This document shows, in pieces, positions 39,235 through 49,562 of a stretch of DNA of 64,000 bases. The translations under genes and the position numbers were made by a program. Source of the DNA: Burkholderiales bacterium (GTDB lineage: Bacteria > Pseudomonadota > Gammaproteobacteria > Burkholderiales > Burkholderiaceae_C); NCBI GenBank assembly GCA_030604135.1, contig JAUVWL010000011.1:50340-114339 (forward strand), written 5' to 3'. Under the pieces are notes generated by a model that was not told where the DNA came from, did no database searches, and saw nothing but the letters and a program-made list of their open reading frames with translations. The stretch's first letter is position 1. The number at the start of each line of letters is the position of its first letter.

Positions 39235-39927
39235 TCAACGCGGACTGCGTTCGATTTCAATGTCCACCCGCCGCGGTCCGGTTGGCGGGTTCGGAAAATC
39301 CTGCAGGGCGGCACGCAACATGGCCGACCACAGATCGGGTGTGCTGTTCCAGCGGCCATCGTGGCTGGCGCGTGTTTCGTAGACCACGCTTCCTGTGGCC
39401 ACGTCGCGGATCACCAGCACCACCTCGCGCAGGTAGTAGGGTGAGCTGGGTGGTGGCAGAACGGGAACCCACACGATGCCACCGAAACCGCTGCGGTAAC
39501 CCCCCAGCCCCACGCCCGCGCTGAAGTACCCCCGCCGGCTGTCCCAGGGGTCTTCCCATGGAGCACGGGGCAGTCGCTGGGTGCTGGCCATCACCTGCAC
39601 CTGCCATGGCGTCAGGGCGTCACCATCAGCCACTTGCCAGCCGAACGCGCGCAGTTCTGCCGCAGCCAGGGCTTCAAGGCGTTCCTGGGCACTGAGTTCG
39701 GGGCCCTCGGTCTGCGAGGGCAGGCGGTCGAAGCGGAAGGTCTGGGGCGCCTGTGGGGCCGTGACAACCGGCGCCGTTCCACTGGGTGTGCCATCGGCCG
39801 CCCACTGGGCAAAGCTGCGAACCTGGTTGTCGACCCGAAGCGGACCGCTGCAGCCGGCCAGCAGGGCAACCAGGGCCAGCAGGCCCCAGGCGAGGGTACG
39901 GGACAGAGGGCGAGGCAGGACGTTCAT
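39235..39927 (-). CDS. DUF4136-like lipoprotein
   Basis: Lipobox ALLAGCSG; FRFDRLPSQ and YETRASHDGRW pattern. Confidence 0.7.
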   Translation of the reverse strand: MNVLPRPLSRTLAWGLLALVALLAGCSGPLRVDNQVRSFAQWAADGTPSGTAPVVTAPQAPQTFRFDRLPSQTEGPELSAQERLEALAAAELRAFGWQVADGDALTPWQVQVMASTQRLPRAPWEDPWDSRRGYFSAGVGLGGYRSGFGGIVWVPVLPPPSSPYYLREVVLVIRDVATGSVVYETRASHDGRWNSTPDLWSAMLRAALQDFPNPPTGPRRVDIEIERSPR

Positions 39928-39962
39928 GGCAGCTCCCTTGAAATGGGCCCTGCCGACCATGG

Positions 39963-40916
39963 TCAGACGGCGCGGGCGATGGGTATGACCGCGGCTTCTA
40001 CCCTGGCGTTCCCCGGGTAGGGAAGGTCGGCTTCCCAGCGCCCGGCTGCAGGCGTTGCCACGGGTTCTTCGTCAAAGGCCTTGTCACCGTCCTCATCGGC
40101 CAAGCCAGTGGCCTCAATGGTCTCGAACGGAAACAGTTTGCGGTCCATCAGGTGGCTGGGCACCACGTTCTGCAGCGCGGTCAGCATGTTCTCCAGCCGG
40201 CCGGGAAACTGTCTGTCCCAGTCGCGCAGCAGATTGCCGATCTGCTTGCGCTGCAGGTTCTCCTGGCTGCCGCACAGCGTGCAGGGAATGATGGGGAACT
40301 GGCGGTGTTCGGCCCAGCGGATCAGATCCTTCTCGGGCACATAGGCCAGCGGGCGGATCACCATGAACTCGCCGTTGTCGCTGACCAGCTTGGCCGGCAT
40401 GCCCTTGAGCTTGCCGCCGAAGAACATGTTCAGGAACAGGGTCTGCAGCATGTCGTCGCGGTGGTGCCCCAGCGCGATCTTGGTGGCACCCAGCTCCTTG
40501 GCCACCCGGTACAGGATGCCCCGGCGCAGCCGGCTGCACAGGCTGCACATGGTCTTGCCCTCGGGGATGTTCTTCTTGACGATCGAATAGGTGTCCTGCG
40601 TCTCGATGTGGAACTTGATGCCCAGCTTGCCCAGGTACTCGGGCAGGATGTGGGCCGGAAAACCCGGCTGCTTCTGATCGAGGTTGACCGCGATCAGCTC
40701 GAAGTTCACCGGCGCACGCGCCTGCAGCTTCATCAGGATGTCCAGCAGGCCATAGCTGTCCTTGCCGCCCGAGAGGCAGACCATGACGCGGTCGCCTTCC
40801 TCGATCATGTTGAAGTCGACAATGGCGCGGCCGACCTCGCGGCACAGGCGCTTTTCCAGCTTGTGGTTTTCGAAGGCGCGTTTTTCGGGGGTCATGTCTG
40901 GAGTCCTGTTCACCAC
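39963..40916 (-). CDS. ttcA: tRNA 2-thiocytidine(32) synthetase TtcA
   Basis: [22 protein letters not shown]-loop; [13 protein letters not shown] and [12 protein letters not shown] Cys pairs. Confidence 0.96.
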   Translation of the reverse strand: MVNRTPDMTPEKRAFENHKLEKRLCREVGRAIVDFNMIEEGDRVMVCLSGGKDSYGLLDILMKLQARAPVNFELIAVNLDQKQPGFPAHILPEYLGKLGIKFHIETQDTYSIVKKNIPEGKTMCSLCSRLRRGILYRVAKELGATKIALGHHRDDMLQTLFLNMFFGGKLKGMPAKLVSDNGEFMVIRPLAYVPEKDLIRWAEHRQFPIIPCTLCGSQENLQRKQIGNLLRDWDRQFPGRLENMLTALQNVVPSHLMDRKLFPFETIEATGLADEDGDKAFDEEPVATPAAGRWEADLPYPGNARVEAAVIPIARAV

Positions 40917-41287
40917 TGTCCGCTTTCCATGCGGATCGCGACTTCGCAGTCGTCAAATATTTCGAGTTTGGCGATCTTCACCCGCACGCCGATGACGCCG
41001 GGCAGCTGCATCAGCCGGCGGGTGAGCTTGCCGATCAGGCTCTCCAGCAGGTTGACGTGCTCGGCGGTGCATTCGTCGATGATGATCTGCCTGACCTTGC
41101 GGTAGTCCAGCACATGGCTGATGTCGTCGTCGTGTGGCATCAGCGGCTGGGTGCCCTGGTTGAGCTCGGCGTCGACGAGGATGGGCTGCGGTGCGGTCTT
41201 CTCGTGGTCCAGGATGCCCAGGTTGGCATCGAAGCGCAGGCCCGTCAGGGCCAGGATCTGGGTGCCGGCGTAGGTGGGTAGGTTCAT
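40910..41287 (-). CDS. folB: Dihydroneopterin aldolase
   Basis: [51 protein letters not shown]. Confidence 0.85.
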   Translation of the reverse strand: MNLPTYAGTQILALTGLRFDANLGILDHEKTAPQPILVDAELNQGTQPLMPHDDDISHVLDYRKVRQIIIDECTAEHVNLLESLIGKLTRRLMQLPGVIGVRVKIAKLEIFDDCEVAIRMESGQW

Positions 41288-41307
41288 GGCGGTCGCGCGC
41301 GGGGCGG

Positions 41308-42099
41308 TCACATCAGGGAGAAGTCGCGCTCGAAGCGCATCAGGTGCTGGCCACCGTCGACCAGCACCGTGGTGCCGGTCAGCGAGCGGTTGTTCAGCGC
41401 GAACAGCACGGTGGCTGCCACGTCTTCGGGGGTGGAAGAGCGACCCAGTGGTGACTGTCGGTGCAGTTCGCGAAAGCGCTCGTCGCTGAGCATGTGGCTG
41501 GTCAGGGTCAGGCCCGGGGCCACACCAACGACACGCACCCGGGGCGCCAGGGCCAGCGCCAGCATGCCGGTGGCCGCTTCCAGCGCCGCCTTGGACAGGG
41601 TGTAGCTGAAGAAGTCGGGGTTGAGGTTCCACAGCTTCTGGTCCAGCAGGTTGACCACGACGCCCTCGCGTCCGTCGTCGCTGCCGCTCAGGTGGCCGGC
41701 CAGCGCCTGGGCCAGCAGCACCGGCGCACCGGTGTTGCTGCGCAGGTGCTTTTCCATGCTGTCGAAGCCGAAGCTGGCGGCCTCATCGTGTTCGAACAGC
41801 GAGGCGCTGTTGACCACCGCGTCGACCCGGCCGAAACGGGCCGCCACGGACGGGATCAGGGCACGCACATCGGCCTCGACCGACAGGTCGGCATAGATGG
41901 CCTGGGCGCTGCCGGTGCGACCGCTGAGGGTGTCGCAGTCGGTCGCGGTGCGCAAGGCGTCCTCGGCCGACTGCCGGTGGTGCACCGCCACGTTCCAGCC
42001 CGCACGGGCCAGCGCCAGCGCGATCTCACGCCCCAGGCGGCGGCCGGCGCCGGTCACCAGGGCGGTGCGGATGGAGACGGGCTCCGTGGGGTCGGTCAT
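41308..42099 (-). CDS. SDR family oxidoreductase (pteridine reductase-like)
   Basis: ALVTGAGRRLGREIALALARAGWNVAVHH; VNSASLFEHD; YTLSKAALEAAT; genomic neighbour of folB. Confidence 0.85.
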   Translation of the reverse strand: MTDPTEPVSIRTALVTGAGRRLGREIALALARAGWNVAVHHRQSAEDALRTATDCDTLSGRTGSAQAIYADLSVEADVRALIPSVAARFGRVDAVVNSASLFEHDEAASFGFDSMEKHLRSNTGAPVLLAQALAGHLSGSDDGREGVVVNLLDQKLWNLNPDFFSYTLSKAALEAATGMLALALAPRVRVVGVAPGLTLTSHMLSDERFRELHRQSPLGRSSTPEDVAATVLFALNNRSLTGTTVLVDGGQHLMRFERDFSLM

Positions 42100-43279
42100 G
42101 AAGGACAATCGGGGGGTGAATGACACAGCCGGGGGGCGGTCTGCCCCTGTCGCCGAAGGCGAACCTTCAATTTTACCGGGCGCCCTGCTGCAGCGGGTGG
42201 GTGGGGCCATCCGTGCATCGGATGGCTGGTTGCCCTTCGACCGTTTCATGGCCCTGGCGCTGTATGAGCCCGGTCTGGGCTACTACGCCAACGCCAGCCC
42301 CAAGTTCGGTCATCTTCCGGGCGGACCGCAGGAGCAGGGCAGCGATTTCGTCACCGCGCCGGAGCTGACCCCGCTGTTTGGCCACACCCTGGCGCGCCAG
42401 GTGGCACAGGCCCTGCAGGCCACCGGTACCGACGAGGTCTGGGAGTTCGGCGCCGGCAGCGGTGCGCTGGCGCGGCAGGTGATCGAGGGGCTGGACGCCC
42501 TGTCGGTGCCGCTGTGCCGCTACACCATCGTCGATCTGTCGGGCGACCTGCGGGAGCGACAGCGGGCCACCCTGCGCGCCCACGAAGCCCGCGTGACCTG
42601 GGCCGATCGCCTGCCGCAGCGGCTGTCGGGCGTGTTGCTGGGCAACGAGGTGCTCGACGCCATGCCGGTGCAGCTGCTGGTGCGGCTGTCGGGCCAATGG
42701 CACGAGCGCGGCGTGGTGCTGGACGCGGACGGCGGCCTGGCCTGGGCCGACCGTCCGACCGGGCTGCGGCCGCCGCTGGAGGTCGACGGAAGCCACGACT
42801 ACCTGACCGAAATCCATCCCCAGGCCGAGGCCTTCGTGCGCACCCTGGCCGAACGCTGGCAGCGCGGTGCCGCTTTCTTCATCGACTACGGTTTTCCGGA
42901 GGCCGAGTACTACCACCCGCAGCGCCACATGGGCACGCTGACCTGCCACCGCGCCCACCGGCGCGACGACAATCCGCTGGCCGACCTGGGGCTCAAAGAC
43001 ATCACTGCGCATGTCAACTTCACCGCCATCGCGCTGGCCGCACAGGAGGCCGGGTTGTCGGTGCTCGGCTACACCTCGCAGGGGCGGTTCCTGCTGAATG
43101 CCGGGCTGCCGGAGCTGGCCCGCAACGCCGGGGTGCGCGAGAATGCCCTGATGCAGCGGCTGATCAACGAGCACGAGATGGGTGAGCTGTTCAAGGTGCT
43201 GTGCTTCGCGCCTGAGGCCAGCGCAACCGGCTGGACCCCGCTCGGCATGGCCAGCGGTGACCGCACCCACCGCCTGTGA
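42098..43279 (+). CDS. SAM-dependent methyltransferase, MidA/NDUFAF7 family
   Basis: YEPGLGYYANASPKFG...GSDFVTAPELTPLFG; VWEFGAGSGALARQV; FIDYGFPEAEYYHPQRHMGTLTCHRAHR; GTG 42116 is an alternative start. Confidence 0.88.
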   Translation: MKDNRGVNDTAGGRSAPVAEGEPSILPGALLQRVGGAIRASDGWLPFDRFMALALYEPGLGYYANASPKFGHLPGGPQEQGSDFVTAPELTPLFGHTLARQVAQALQATGTDEVWEFGAGSGALARQVIEGLDALSVPLCRYTIVDLSGDLRERQRATLRAHEARVTWADRLPQRLSGVLLGNEVLDAMPVQLLVRLSGQWHERGVVLDADGGLAWADRPTGLRPPLEVDGSHDYLTEIHPQAEAFVRTLAERWQRGAAFFIDYGFPEAEYYHPQRHMGTLTCHRAHRRDDNPLADLGLKDITAHVNFTAIALAAQEAGLSVLGYTSQGRFLLNAGLPELARNAGVRENALMQRLINEHEMGELFKVLCFAPEASATGWTPLGMASGDRTHRL

Positions 43280-43286
43280 GGCCCGC

Positions 43287-43481
43287 ATGATCCGCTGGAT
43301 GATCGTCATCTTTCTGGCCCTGCTGCTGATCAGCTGGTTCACGCCCCTGCTGCACAAGCTTGGTTTCGGCAAGCTGCCGGGCGACTTCCGCTTCAAGGCC
43401 TTCGGGCGCGAATGGTTCATTCCGTTGACCACCACCATCCTGCTGAGCTTTGTGGCCAGCCTGATCGGTCAGCTCATCTGA
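43287..43481 (+). CDS. DUF2905 family small membrane protein
   Basis: 64 aa; LHKLGFGKLPGDFRFKAFGREWFIPLTTTILLS. Confidence 0.85.
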   Translation: MIRWMIVIFLALLLISWFTPLLHKLGFGKLPGDFRFKAFGREWFIPLTTTILLSFVASLIGQLI

Positions 43482-43566
43482 CACCGGCACTGATACCCCT
43501 TGGGGTGTCTTGATTTCGCCAGGGCAGGACCCATCTGCCCAGACATTCTTTGCCCGGAGTGTCTCC

Positions 43567-44010
43567 ATGTCCACCGAATCCCTGCACATCGTCTGTCCCC
43601 ATTGCCACACCACCAACCGCGTGGCCCGTGCCGATCTGGGCAAGGCCACCGACTGCGGACGCTGCCACCGCGCCCTGTTCGCGGGCCACCCGGTGGCGCT
43701 GGACGAGGCGGAGTTCGAGAAGCATGTGTCGCGTTCCGACCTGCCGGTGCTGGTCGATTTCTGGGCGCCGTGGTGTGGCCCCTGCCGCATGATGGCACCG
43801 GCCTTCGAACAGGCGGCCGCGCAGCTGGAGCCCAACCTGCGTCTGGCCAAGGTGAATACCGAAGAGGCGCAGAATCTGGCAGCCCGCCTGCAGATCCGCA
43901 GCATTCCCACCCTGGCCCTGTTTGTCGGTGGTCGCGAGGTGGCCCGTCAGCCGGGGGCCATGGGAGCCGCGGACATCGTGCGCTGGGCGCGGGCGCACCT
44001 GCCAAGCTGA
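43567..44010 (+). CDS. trxC: Thioredoxin TrxC (thioredoxin 2)
   Basis: N-terminal CPHC / CGRC zinc motif and WCGPC active site. Confidence 0.93.
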   Translation: MSTESLHIVCPHCHTTNRVARADLGKATDCGRCHRALFAGHPVALDEAEFEKHVSRSDLPVLVDFWAPWCGPCRMMAPAFEQAAAQLEPNLRLAKVNTEEAQNLAARLQIRSIPTLALFVGGREVARQPGAMGAADIVRWARAHLPS

Positions 44011-44054
44011 TGGGGTGGGACTGGTGGCCGGTTTCATCAAAAGGCCCCAGGTCA

Positions 44055-44069
44055 TGTAATTTGGTTACA
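44055..44069. promoter_or_regulatory. Putative HexR-like operator upstream of glucokinase
   Basis: TGTAATTTGGTTACA: perfect TGTAA/TTACA inverted repeat, 60 bp before the glk ATG, just upstream of a CATAAT -10-like hexamer (44077-44082). Confidence 0.5.
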
Positions 44070-44129
44070 GCTCCGGCATAATGCCGGTTCTGGCAACCCG
44101 GCGCCGCCGGCATCCTTTGTCGCTCGACC

Positions 44130-45113
44130 ATGACCGCCACCCAAATCCTCACAGATCCCCGTCTGCTGGCCGATATCGGAGGAACCAATGCGCGCTTTGC
44201 CTGGCAGGCCGCGCCCGGCGCCCCCATCACCGATGTCACCGTGCTGCCCTGTGCCAACTTCCCGGGGCTGGCCGATGCCATACAGGCCTTTCTGGCCGGG
44301 ATCGGACGCCAGGCGCCCGCCACCGCGGCGGTGGCCATTGCCAACCCGATCACCGGTGATCACGTCCAGATGACCAACCACCATTGGTCGTTCTCCCAGT
44401 CCGAGGTCCAACGCCGCTTCGGTTTCCGACGCTGGCGGCTGCTCAACGACTTCACGGCGCTGGCACTCGCCGTGCCCGCGCTGCCACCCGATGACCTGCG
44501 ACAGGTGGGCGGCAGGGTTGCGCTGGACGGCGCCCCCATGGCCCTGCTGGGGGCCGGAACCGGGCTGGGCGTCTCCGGACTGCTGCCCGACGGGCAGGGC
44601 GGCTGGGTTCCGCTGGCCGGCGAGGGGGGGCACGTCACCTTGCCGGCACAGACCGCGCGCGAGCGGCTGGTGATGGATGGCCTGTTCCGTGTGCACGGCC
44701 ATGCGTCCGCAGAGCGCCTGGTCAGCGGGCAAGGCCTGCTGGAAACCTTCCAGCTGCTCTGCGAGGCCGATCGGGTCGATGTGGGTGGTCTGACGGCCCC
44801 GGCGGCCGTCACCGAGGCGGCGCTGGCACGCCGGCACCCGCAGGCGGTCGAGGCGCTGGACATGTTCTGCGCCCTGCTGGGCTCGGTGGCCGGCAACCTG
44901 GCCCTGACCCTGGGGGCACGAGGCGGGGTGTTCATCGGGGGCGGCATCGTGCCCCGACTGGGGACGGTGTTCGACCAGTCGCCTTTCCGTGAGCGCTTCG
45001 AGTCCAAGGGGCGTTTTCGCTCCTACCTGGCCGAGATCCCGGTCTGGGTCATCACCGCCAGCCAGTCGCCGGCCCTGCTGGGCGCGTCGCGGGCACTCGA
45101 CGCCGGCGACTGA
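44130..45113 (+). CDS. glk: Glucokinase
   Basis: LLADIGGTNARFAW; GAGTGLGVSGLLP; EGGHVTLPA; GGVFIGGGIVPRLG. Confidence 0.94.
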   Translation: MTATQILTDPRLLADIGGTNARFAWQAAPGAPITDVTVLPCANFPGLADAIQAFLAGIGRQAPATAAVAIANPITGDHVQMTNHHWSFSQSEVQRRFGFRRWRLLNDFTALALAVPALPPDDLRQVGGRVALDGAPMALLGAGTGLGVSGLLPDGQGGWVPLAGEGGHVTLPAQTARERLVMDGLFRVHGHASAERLVSGQGLLETFQLLCEADRVDVGGLTAPAAVTEAALARRHPQAVEALDMFCALLGSVAGNLALTLGARGGVFIGGGIVPRLGTVFDQSPFRERFESKGRFRSYLAEIPVWVITASQSPALLGASRALDAGD

Positions 45114-45154
45114 CCTTCCGGGTCATCCCGGCTGCGCACAGGTTTGCGCAGGCT

Positions 45155-45325
45155 CCTAGGAGTCTGCGCGGCAGAAGGAACATCGGCTGCAACGCGCGAC
45201 AAACCGGTCTCCTGTGGTACTCCCTCCCGCGCCCAGGGGCCCACCCTGGGCTTGTCGGTAGCACCACACGATCCTCGGTTTTCGCACGTTTCGCTTCGAT
45301 GCCTTCTGCCGCGCAGACTCCTAGG
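45155..45325. repeat. MITE/REP-like 171-bp element with 24-bp perfect terminal inverted repeats
   Basis: CCTAGGAGTCTGCGCGGCAGAAGG (45155-45178) and its exact reverse complement (45302-45325); nested inner palindrome GCCCAGG...CCTGGGC. Confidence 0.7.
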
Positions 45326-45434
45326 GTTTCTTCGGATGCCAGTTTTAATTAATTAATGAAAAATGAACGCACTCGACACAAGGTGTCGGGTCCATTCACA
45401 CAACGGGCCCCTGTGCCCCCCTGGAGACAAGCAG

Positions 45435-46682
45435 ATGCAATCCAAACCCCTGTTGGCCGGCGCGGTGCTGGCCCTGGCCCTGAGCGGTGCCGTGGCCGGC
45501 GAAGTCGAAGTCCTGCACTACTGGACCTCGGGTGGCGAAGCCAAGTCGGCGGCCGAGCTGCGCAAGATGATGCAGTCCAAGGGCCACACCTGGAAGGACT
45601 TCGCGGTGGCCGGAGGCGGTGGTGACAACGCCATGACGGTGCTCAAGAGCCGGGTGGTCTCGGGCAACCCGCCATCGGCCGCACAGATCAAAGGGCCGGC
45701 CATCCAGGAATGGGCCGCCGAAGGCGTGCTGGCCAACCTGGACGCCGTCGCCAAGGCCGAACAGTGGGACAGCGCCCTGCCCGCCGTGGTGGCCAATGTC
45801 ATGAAACACAAGGGTAGCTTTGTGGCTGCGCCGGTCAACGTCCACCGCGTGAACTGGCTCTGGGCCAGCCCCGAGGTGCTGCAGAAGGCCGGCGTGTCGG
45901 CCATGCCAAAGACCTTTGACGAATTCTTTGCTGCGGCCGACAAGATCAAGGCCGCCGGCCTGATTCCGGTGGCCCATGGTGGCCAGAACTGGCAGGACTT
46001 CACCACCTTCGAATCTGTCGTGCTGGGTGTGGGTGGGCCGAAGTTCTACCAGGACGCGCTGGTCAAGCTCGACCAGAAGGCCCTGACCAGCGAGACCATG
46101 GCCAAGTCCCTGGAGACCTTCCGCCGGATCAAGTCCTACACCGACTCGGCCGCACCGGGACGCGACTGGAACCTGGCCACCGCCATGGTCATGCAGGGCA
46201 AGGCCGGTTTCCAGTTCATGGGTGACTGGGCCAAGGGTGAGTTCATGGCCGCCGGCAAGGTGCCCGGCAAGGACTTCCTGTGTGCAGCCGCCCCGGGCAC
46301 TGGAAATGCGTTCACCTTCAACGTGGACTCGTTCGCCATGTTCCGGCTGCGAAATACCGCAGCCCAGCAGGCCCAGGCCGACCTGGCGGCGGCCATCATG
46401 AGCCCGGCCTTCCAGGAGGTCTTCAATCTGAACAAGGGCTCCATCCCGGTTCGCCTGGGCATGGACATGGACAAGTTCGACGATTGCGCCAGGCTCTCCA
46501 GCAAGGACTTTGTCGACACCGCCAAGAGCGGCGGCCTGGTGCCCTCCGTGGCCCACGGCATGGCCGTCAGCCCGGCCGCCGAAGGCGCCATCAAGGACGC
46601 GGTCAGCCAGTTCTGGAACAACGACCGCATCTCGGTCGCCGATGGCATGCGCAACATCGCCAGGGCCGCCACGACACGCTGA
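45435..46682 (+). CDS. Sugar ABC transporter substrate-binding protein
   Basis: Signal peptide MQSKPLLAGAVLALALSGAVAGEV; EVLHYWTSGGEAKSAAELRKMM. Confidence 0.93.
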   Translation: MQSKPLLAGAVLALALSGAVAGEVEVLHYWTSGGEAKSAAELRKMMQSKGHTWKDFAVAGGGGDNAMTVLKSRVVSGNPPSAAQIKGPAIQEWAAEGVLANLDAVAKAEQWDSALPAVVANVMKHKGSFVAAPVNVHRVNWLWASPEVLQKAGVSAMPKTFDEFFAAADKIKAAGLIPVAHGGQNWQDFTTFESVVLGVGGPKFYQDALVKLDQKALTSETMAKSLETFRRIKSYTDSAAPGRDWNLATAMVMQGKAGFQFMGDWAKGEFMAAGKVPGKDFLCAAAPGTGNAFTFNVDSFAMFRLRNTAAQQAQADLAAAIMSPAFQEVFNLNKGSIPVRLGMDMDKFDDCARLSSKDFVDTAKSGGLVPSVAHGMAVSPAAEGAIKDAVSQFWNNDRISVADGMRNIARAATTR

Positions 46683-46704
46683 TTGCCACCGGTGCCTGAA
46701 CTGC

Positions 46705-46730
46705 CTCCCTCGCCGAATGGCGGGCGGGGG
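46705..46730 (+). promoter_or_regulatory. Stem-loop between substrate-binding protein and permease genes
   Basis: CCCTCGCC-GAAT-GGCGGGCGGG imperfect hairpin in the 57-bp gap. Confidence 0.4.
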
Positions 46731-46738
46731 CTTGCGGA

Positions 46739-47611
46739 ATGCCCATGAACTCCTTTGACAAGCTGCTGCCCAAGCTGGTGCTGGCCCCGGCCTTTGTGCT
46801 TGGCCTGGCCTTCATCTATGGCTTCATGGTGTGGAACGGTGTGCTCTCGCTCACCGCTTCGCGCATGCTGCCCAACTACGAGTTCGTCGGACTGGAGCAG
46901 TACCAGCGCCTGTTCGAAATGGACCGCTGGTGGGTGGCCCTGAAGAACCTGGGCATTTTCGGGGTGCTCTACGTGGGCGTGTCGATGGCACTGGGCGTAT
47001 TCCTGGCCATCCTGCTGGACCAGAAGGTGCGCGGCGAGGGCTTCATCCGAACCATCTACCTCTACCCCATGGCCCTGTCCTTCGTGGTCACTGGCACGGC
47101 CTGGAAATGGATTCTCAACCCCAGCGATGGCTTGCAGAAGCTGATGCAGGACCTCGGCTGGGAAAGCTTCACCTTCGACTGGCTGGTCCAGTCCGACATG
47201 GCCATCTACTGCGTGGTGATCGCGGGTGTGTGGCAGTCGGCCGGTTTTGCCATGGCACTGTTCCTGGCCGGGCTGCGCGGCATCGATGACAGCATCATCA
47301 AGGCAGCCCAGATCGACGGTGCCTCGTTGCCCCGCATCTATTGGCGCATCGTGTTGCCGGCCCTGCGACCGGTGTTCTTCTCGACGCTGATGGTGCTGGC
47401 CCACCTGTCGATCAAGGCCTTTGACCTGGTGATGGCGCTGACCGCCGGCGGGCCGGGCTATGCCACCGATGTGCCCGCCACCTTCATGTACACCATGAGC
47501 TTCAGTCGCGGACAGATCGGCCTGGGTGCCGCCAGCGCCATGGTGATGCTGGCCACCGTGGCCGCCATCGTGGTGCCCTACCTCTACAGCGAGCTCCGGA
47601 AAAAGCCATGA
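46739..47611 (+). CDS. Sugar ABC transporter permease
   Basis: EAA-like loop AAQIDGASLPRIYWRIVLPALRPVFF; multiple TM. Confidence 0.93.
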   Translation: MPMNSFDKLLPKLVLAPAFVLGLAFIYGFMVWNGVLSLTASRMLPNYEFVGLEQYQRLFEMDRWWVALKNLGIFGVLYVGVSMALGVFLAILLDQKVRGEGFIRTIYLYPMALSFVVTGTAWKWILNPSDGLQKLMQDLGWESFTFDWLVQSDMAIYCVVIAGVWQSAGFAMALFLAGLRGIDDSIIKAAQIDGASLPRIYWRIVLPALRPVFFSTLMVLAHLSIKAFDLVMALTAGGPGYATDVPATFMYTMSFSRGQIGLGAASAMVMLATVAAIVVPYLYSELRKKP

Positions 47612-48468
47612 CCGTCCCCCGCTTCACCCTGGGTCGATTTGCCCTGATGGCCACCCTGCTGATCGGCGCGGCTTTTTTTCTGGCGCCGTTGTACGTGATG
47701 GTCGTGACCTCGCTCAAGGACGCCGAGGAACTGCGCACCGGCAACCTGCTCAGCCTGCCCGGCGGTCTGAACTTCAGCGCCTGGAGCGAGGCTTGGTCCA
47801 GCGCCTGTACCGGCGCGGACTGCCGGGGCCTGCAGCCCTTTTTCTGGAACTCGGTCTGGATGGCCGTTCCGGCGGTGCTGATCTCCACCATCTGGGGCGC
47901 ACTCAATGGCTACGTGCTCAGCCTGTGGAAGTTCAGGGGCTCCGAGACCTTCTTCGGCCTGCTGCTGTTCGGCGTGTTCATGCCCTTCCAGGTGGTGCTG
48001 CTGCCCATGAGCCAGGTGCTGGGCTGGCTGGGCATCTCCAGCTCCATCGGCGGCCTGATCCTGGTGCACTGCCTGGCGGGCCTGCCCAGCACCACGCTGT
48101 TCTTCCGCAACTACTACGCGGCCGTGCCGGGCGAACTGCTCAATGCCGCGCGTCTGGATGGCGCCGGCTTCTGGCAGATCTTCCTGCGCATCATCGTGCC
48201 CATGTCGACGCCGATCGCCATGGTCACCCTGATCTGGCAGTTCACCCAGATCTGGAACGACTTCCTGTTCGGTGTGGCCTTCAGCGGTGCCGATTCCAAG
48301 CCGGTCACGGTGGGCCTGAACAACCTGGCCAACACCACCAGCAGCGTCAAGGCCTACAACGTGGACATGGCCGCGGCGCTGATCGCCGCCCTGCCCACGG
48401 TGGCGGTCTATGTGCTGGCCGGACGCTATTTCGTGCGCGGGCTCACCGCCGGCGCGGTCAAAGGTTGA
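47608..48468 (+). CDS. Carbohydrate ABC transporter permease
   Basis: ELLNAARLDGAGFWQIFLRIIVPMSTP EAA loop. Confidence 0.93.
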   Translation: MTVPRFTLGRFALMATLLIGAAFFLAPLYVMVVTSLKDAEELRTGNLLSLPGGLNFSAWSEAWSSACTGADCRGLQPFFWNSVWMAVPAVLISTIWGALNGYVLSLWKFRGSETFFGLLLFGVFMPFQVVLLPMSQVLGWLGISSSIGGLILVHCLAGLPSTTLFFRNYYAAVPGELLNAARLDGAGFWQIFLRIIVPMSTPIAMVTLIWQFTQIWNDFLFGVAFSGADSKPVTVGLNNLANTTSSVKAYNVDMAAALIAALPTVAVYVLAGRYFVRGLTAGAVKG

Positions 48469-48483
48469 GTTTCAGGAGGTTTC

Positions 48484-49551
<1,068 letters not shown>

Positions 49552-49562
49552 GGCCCCGAGCC

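Noticed and set aside
45144-45356. Small ORFs in the glk-ABC intergenic region
   Set aside because: Lie within the inverted-repeat element; no conserved motif and palindromic composition explains them
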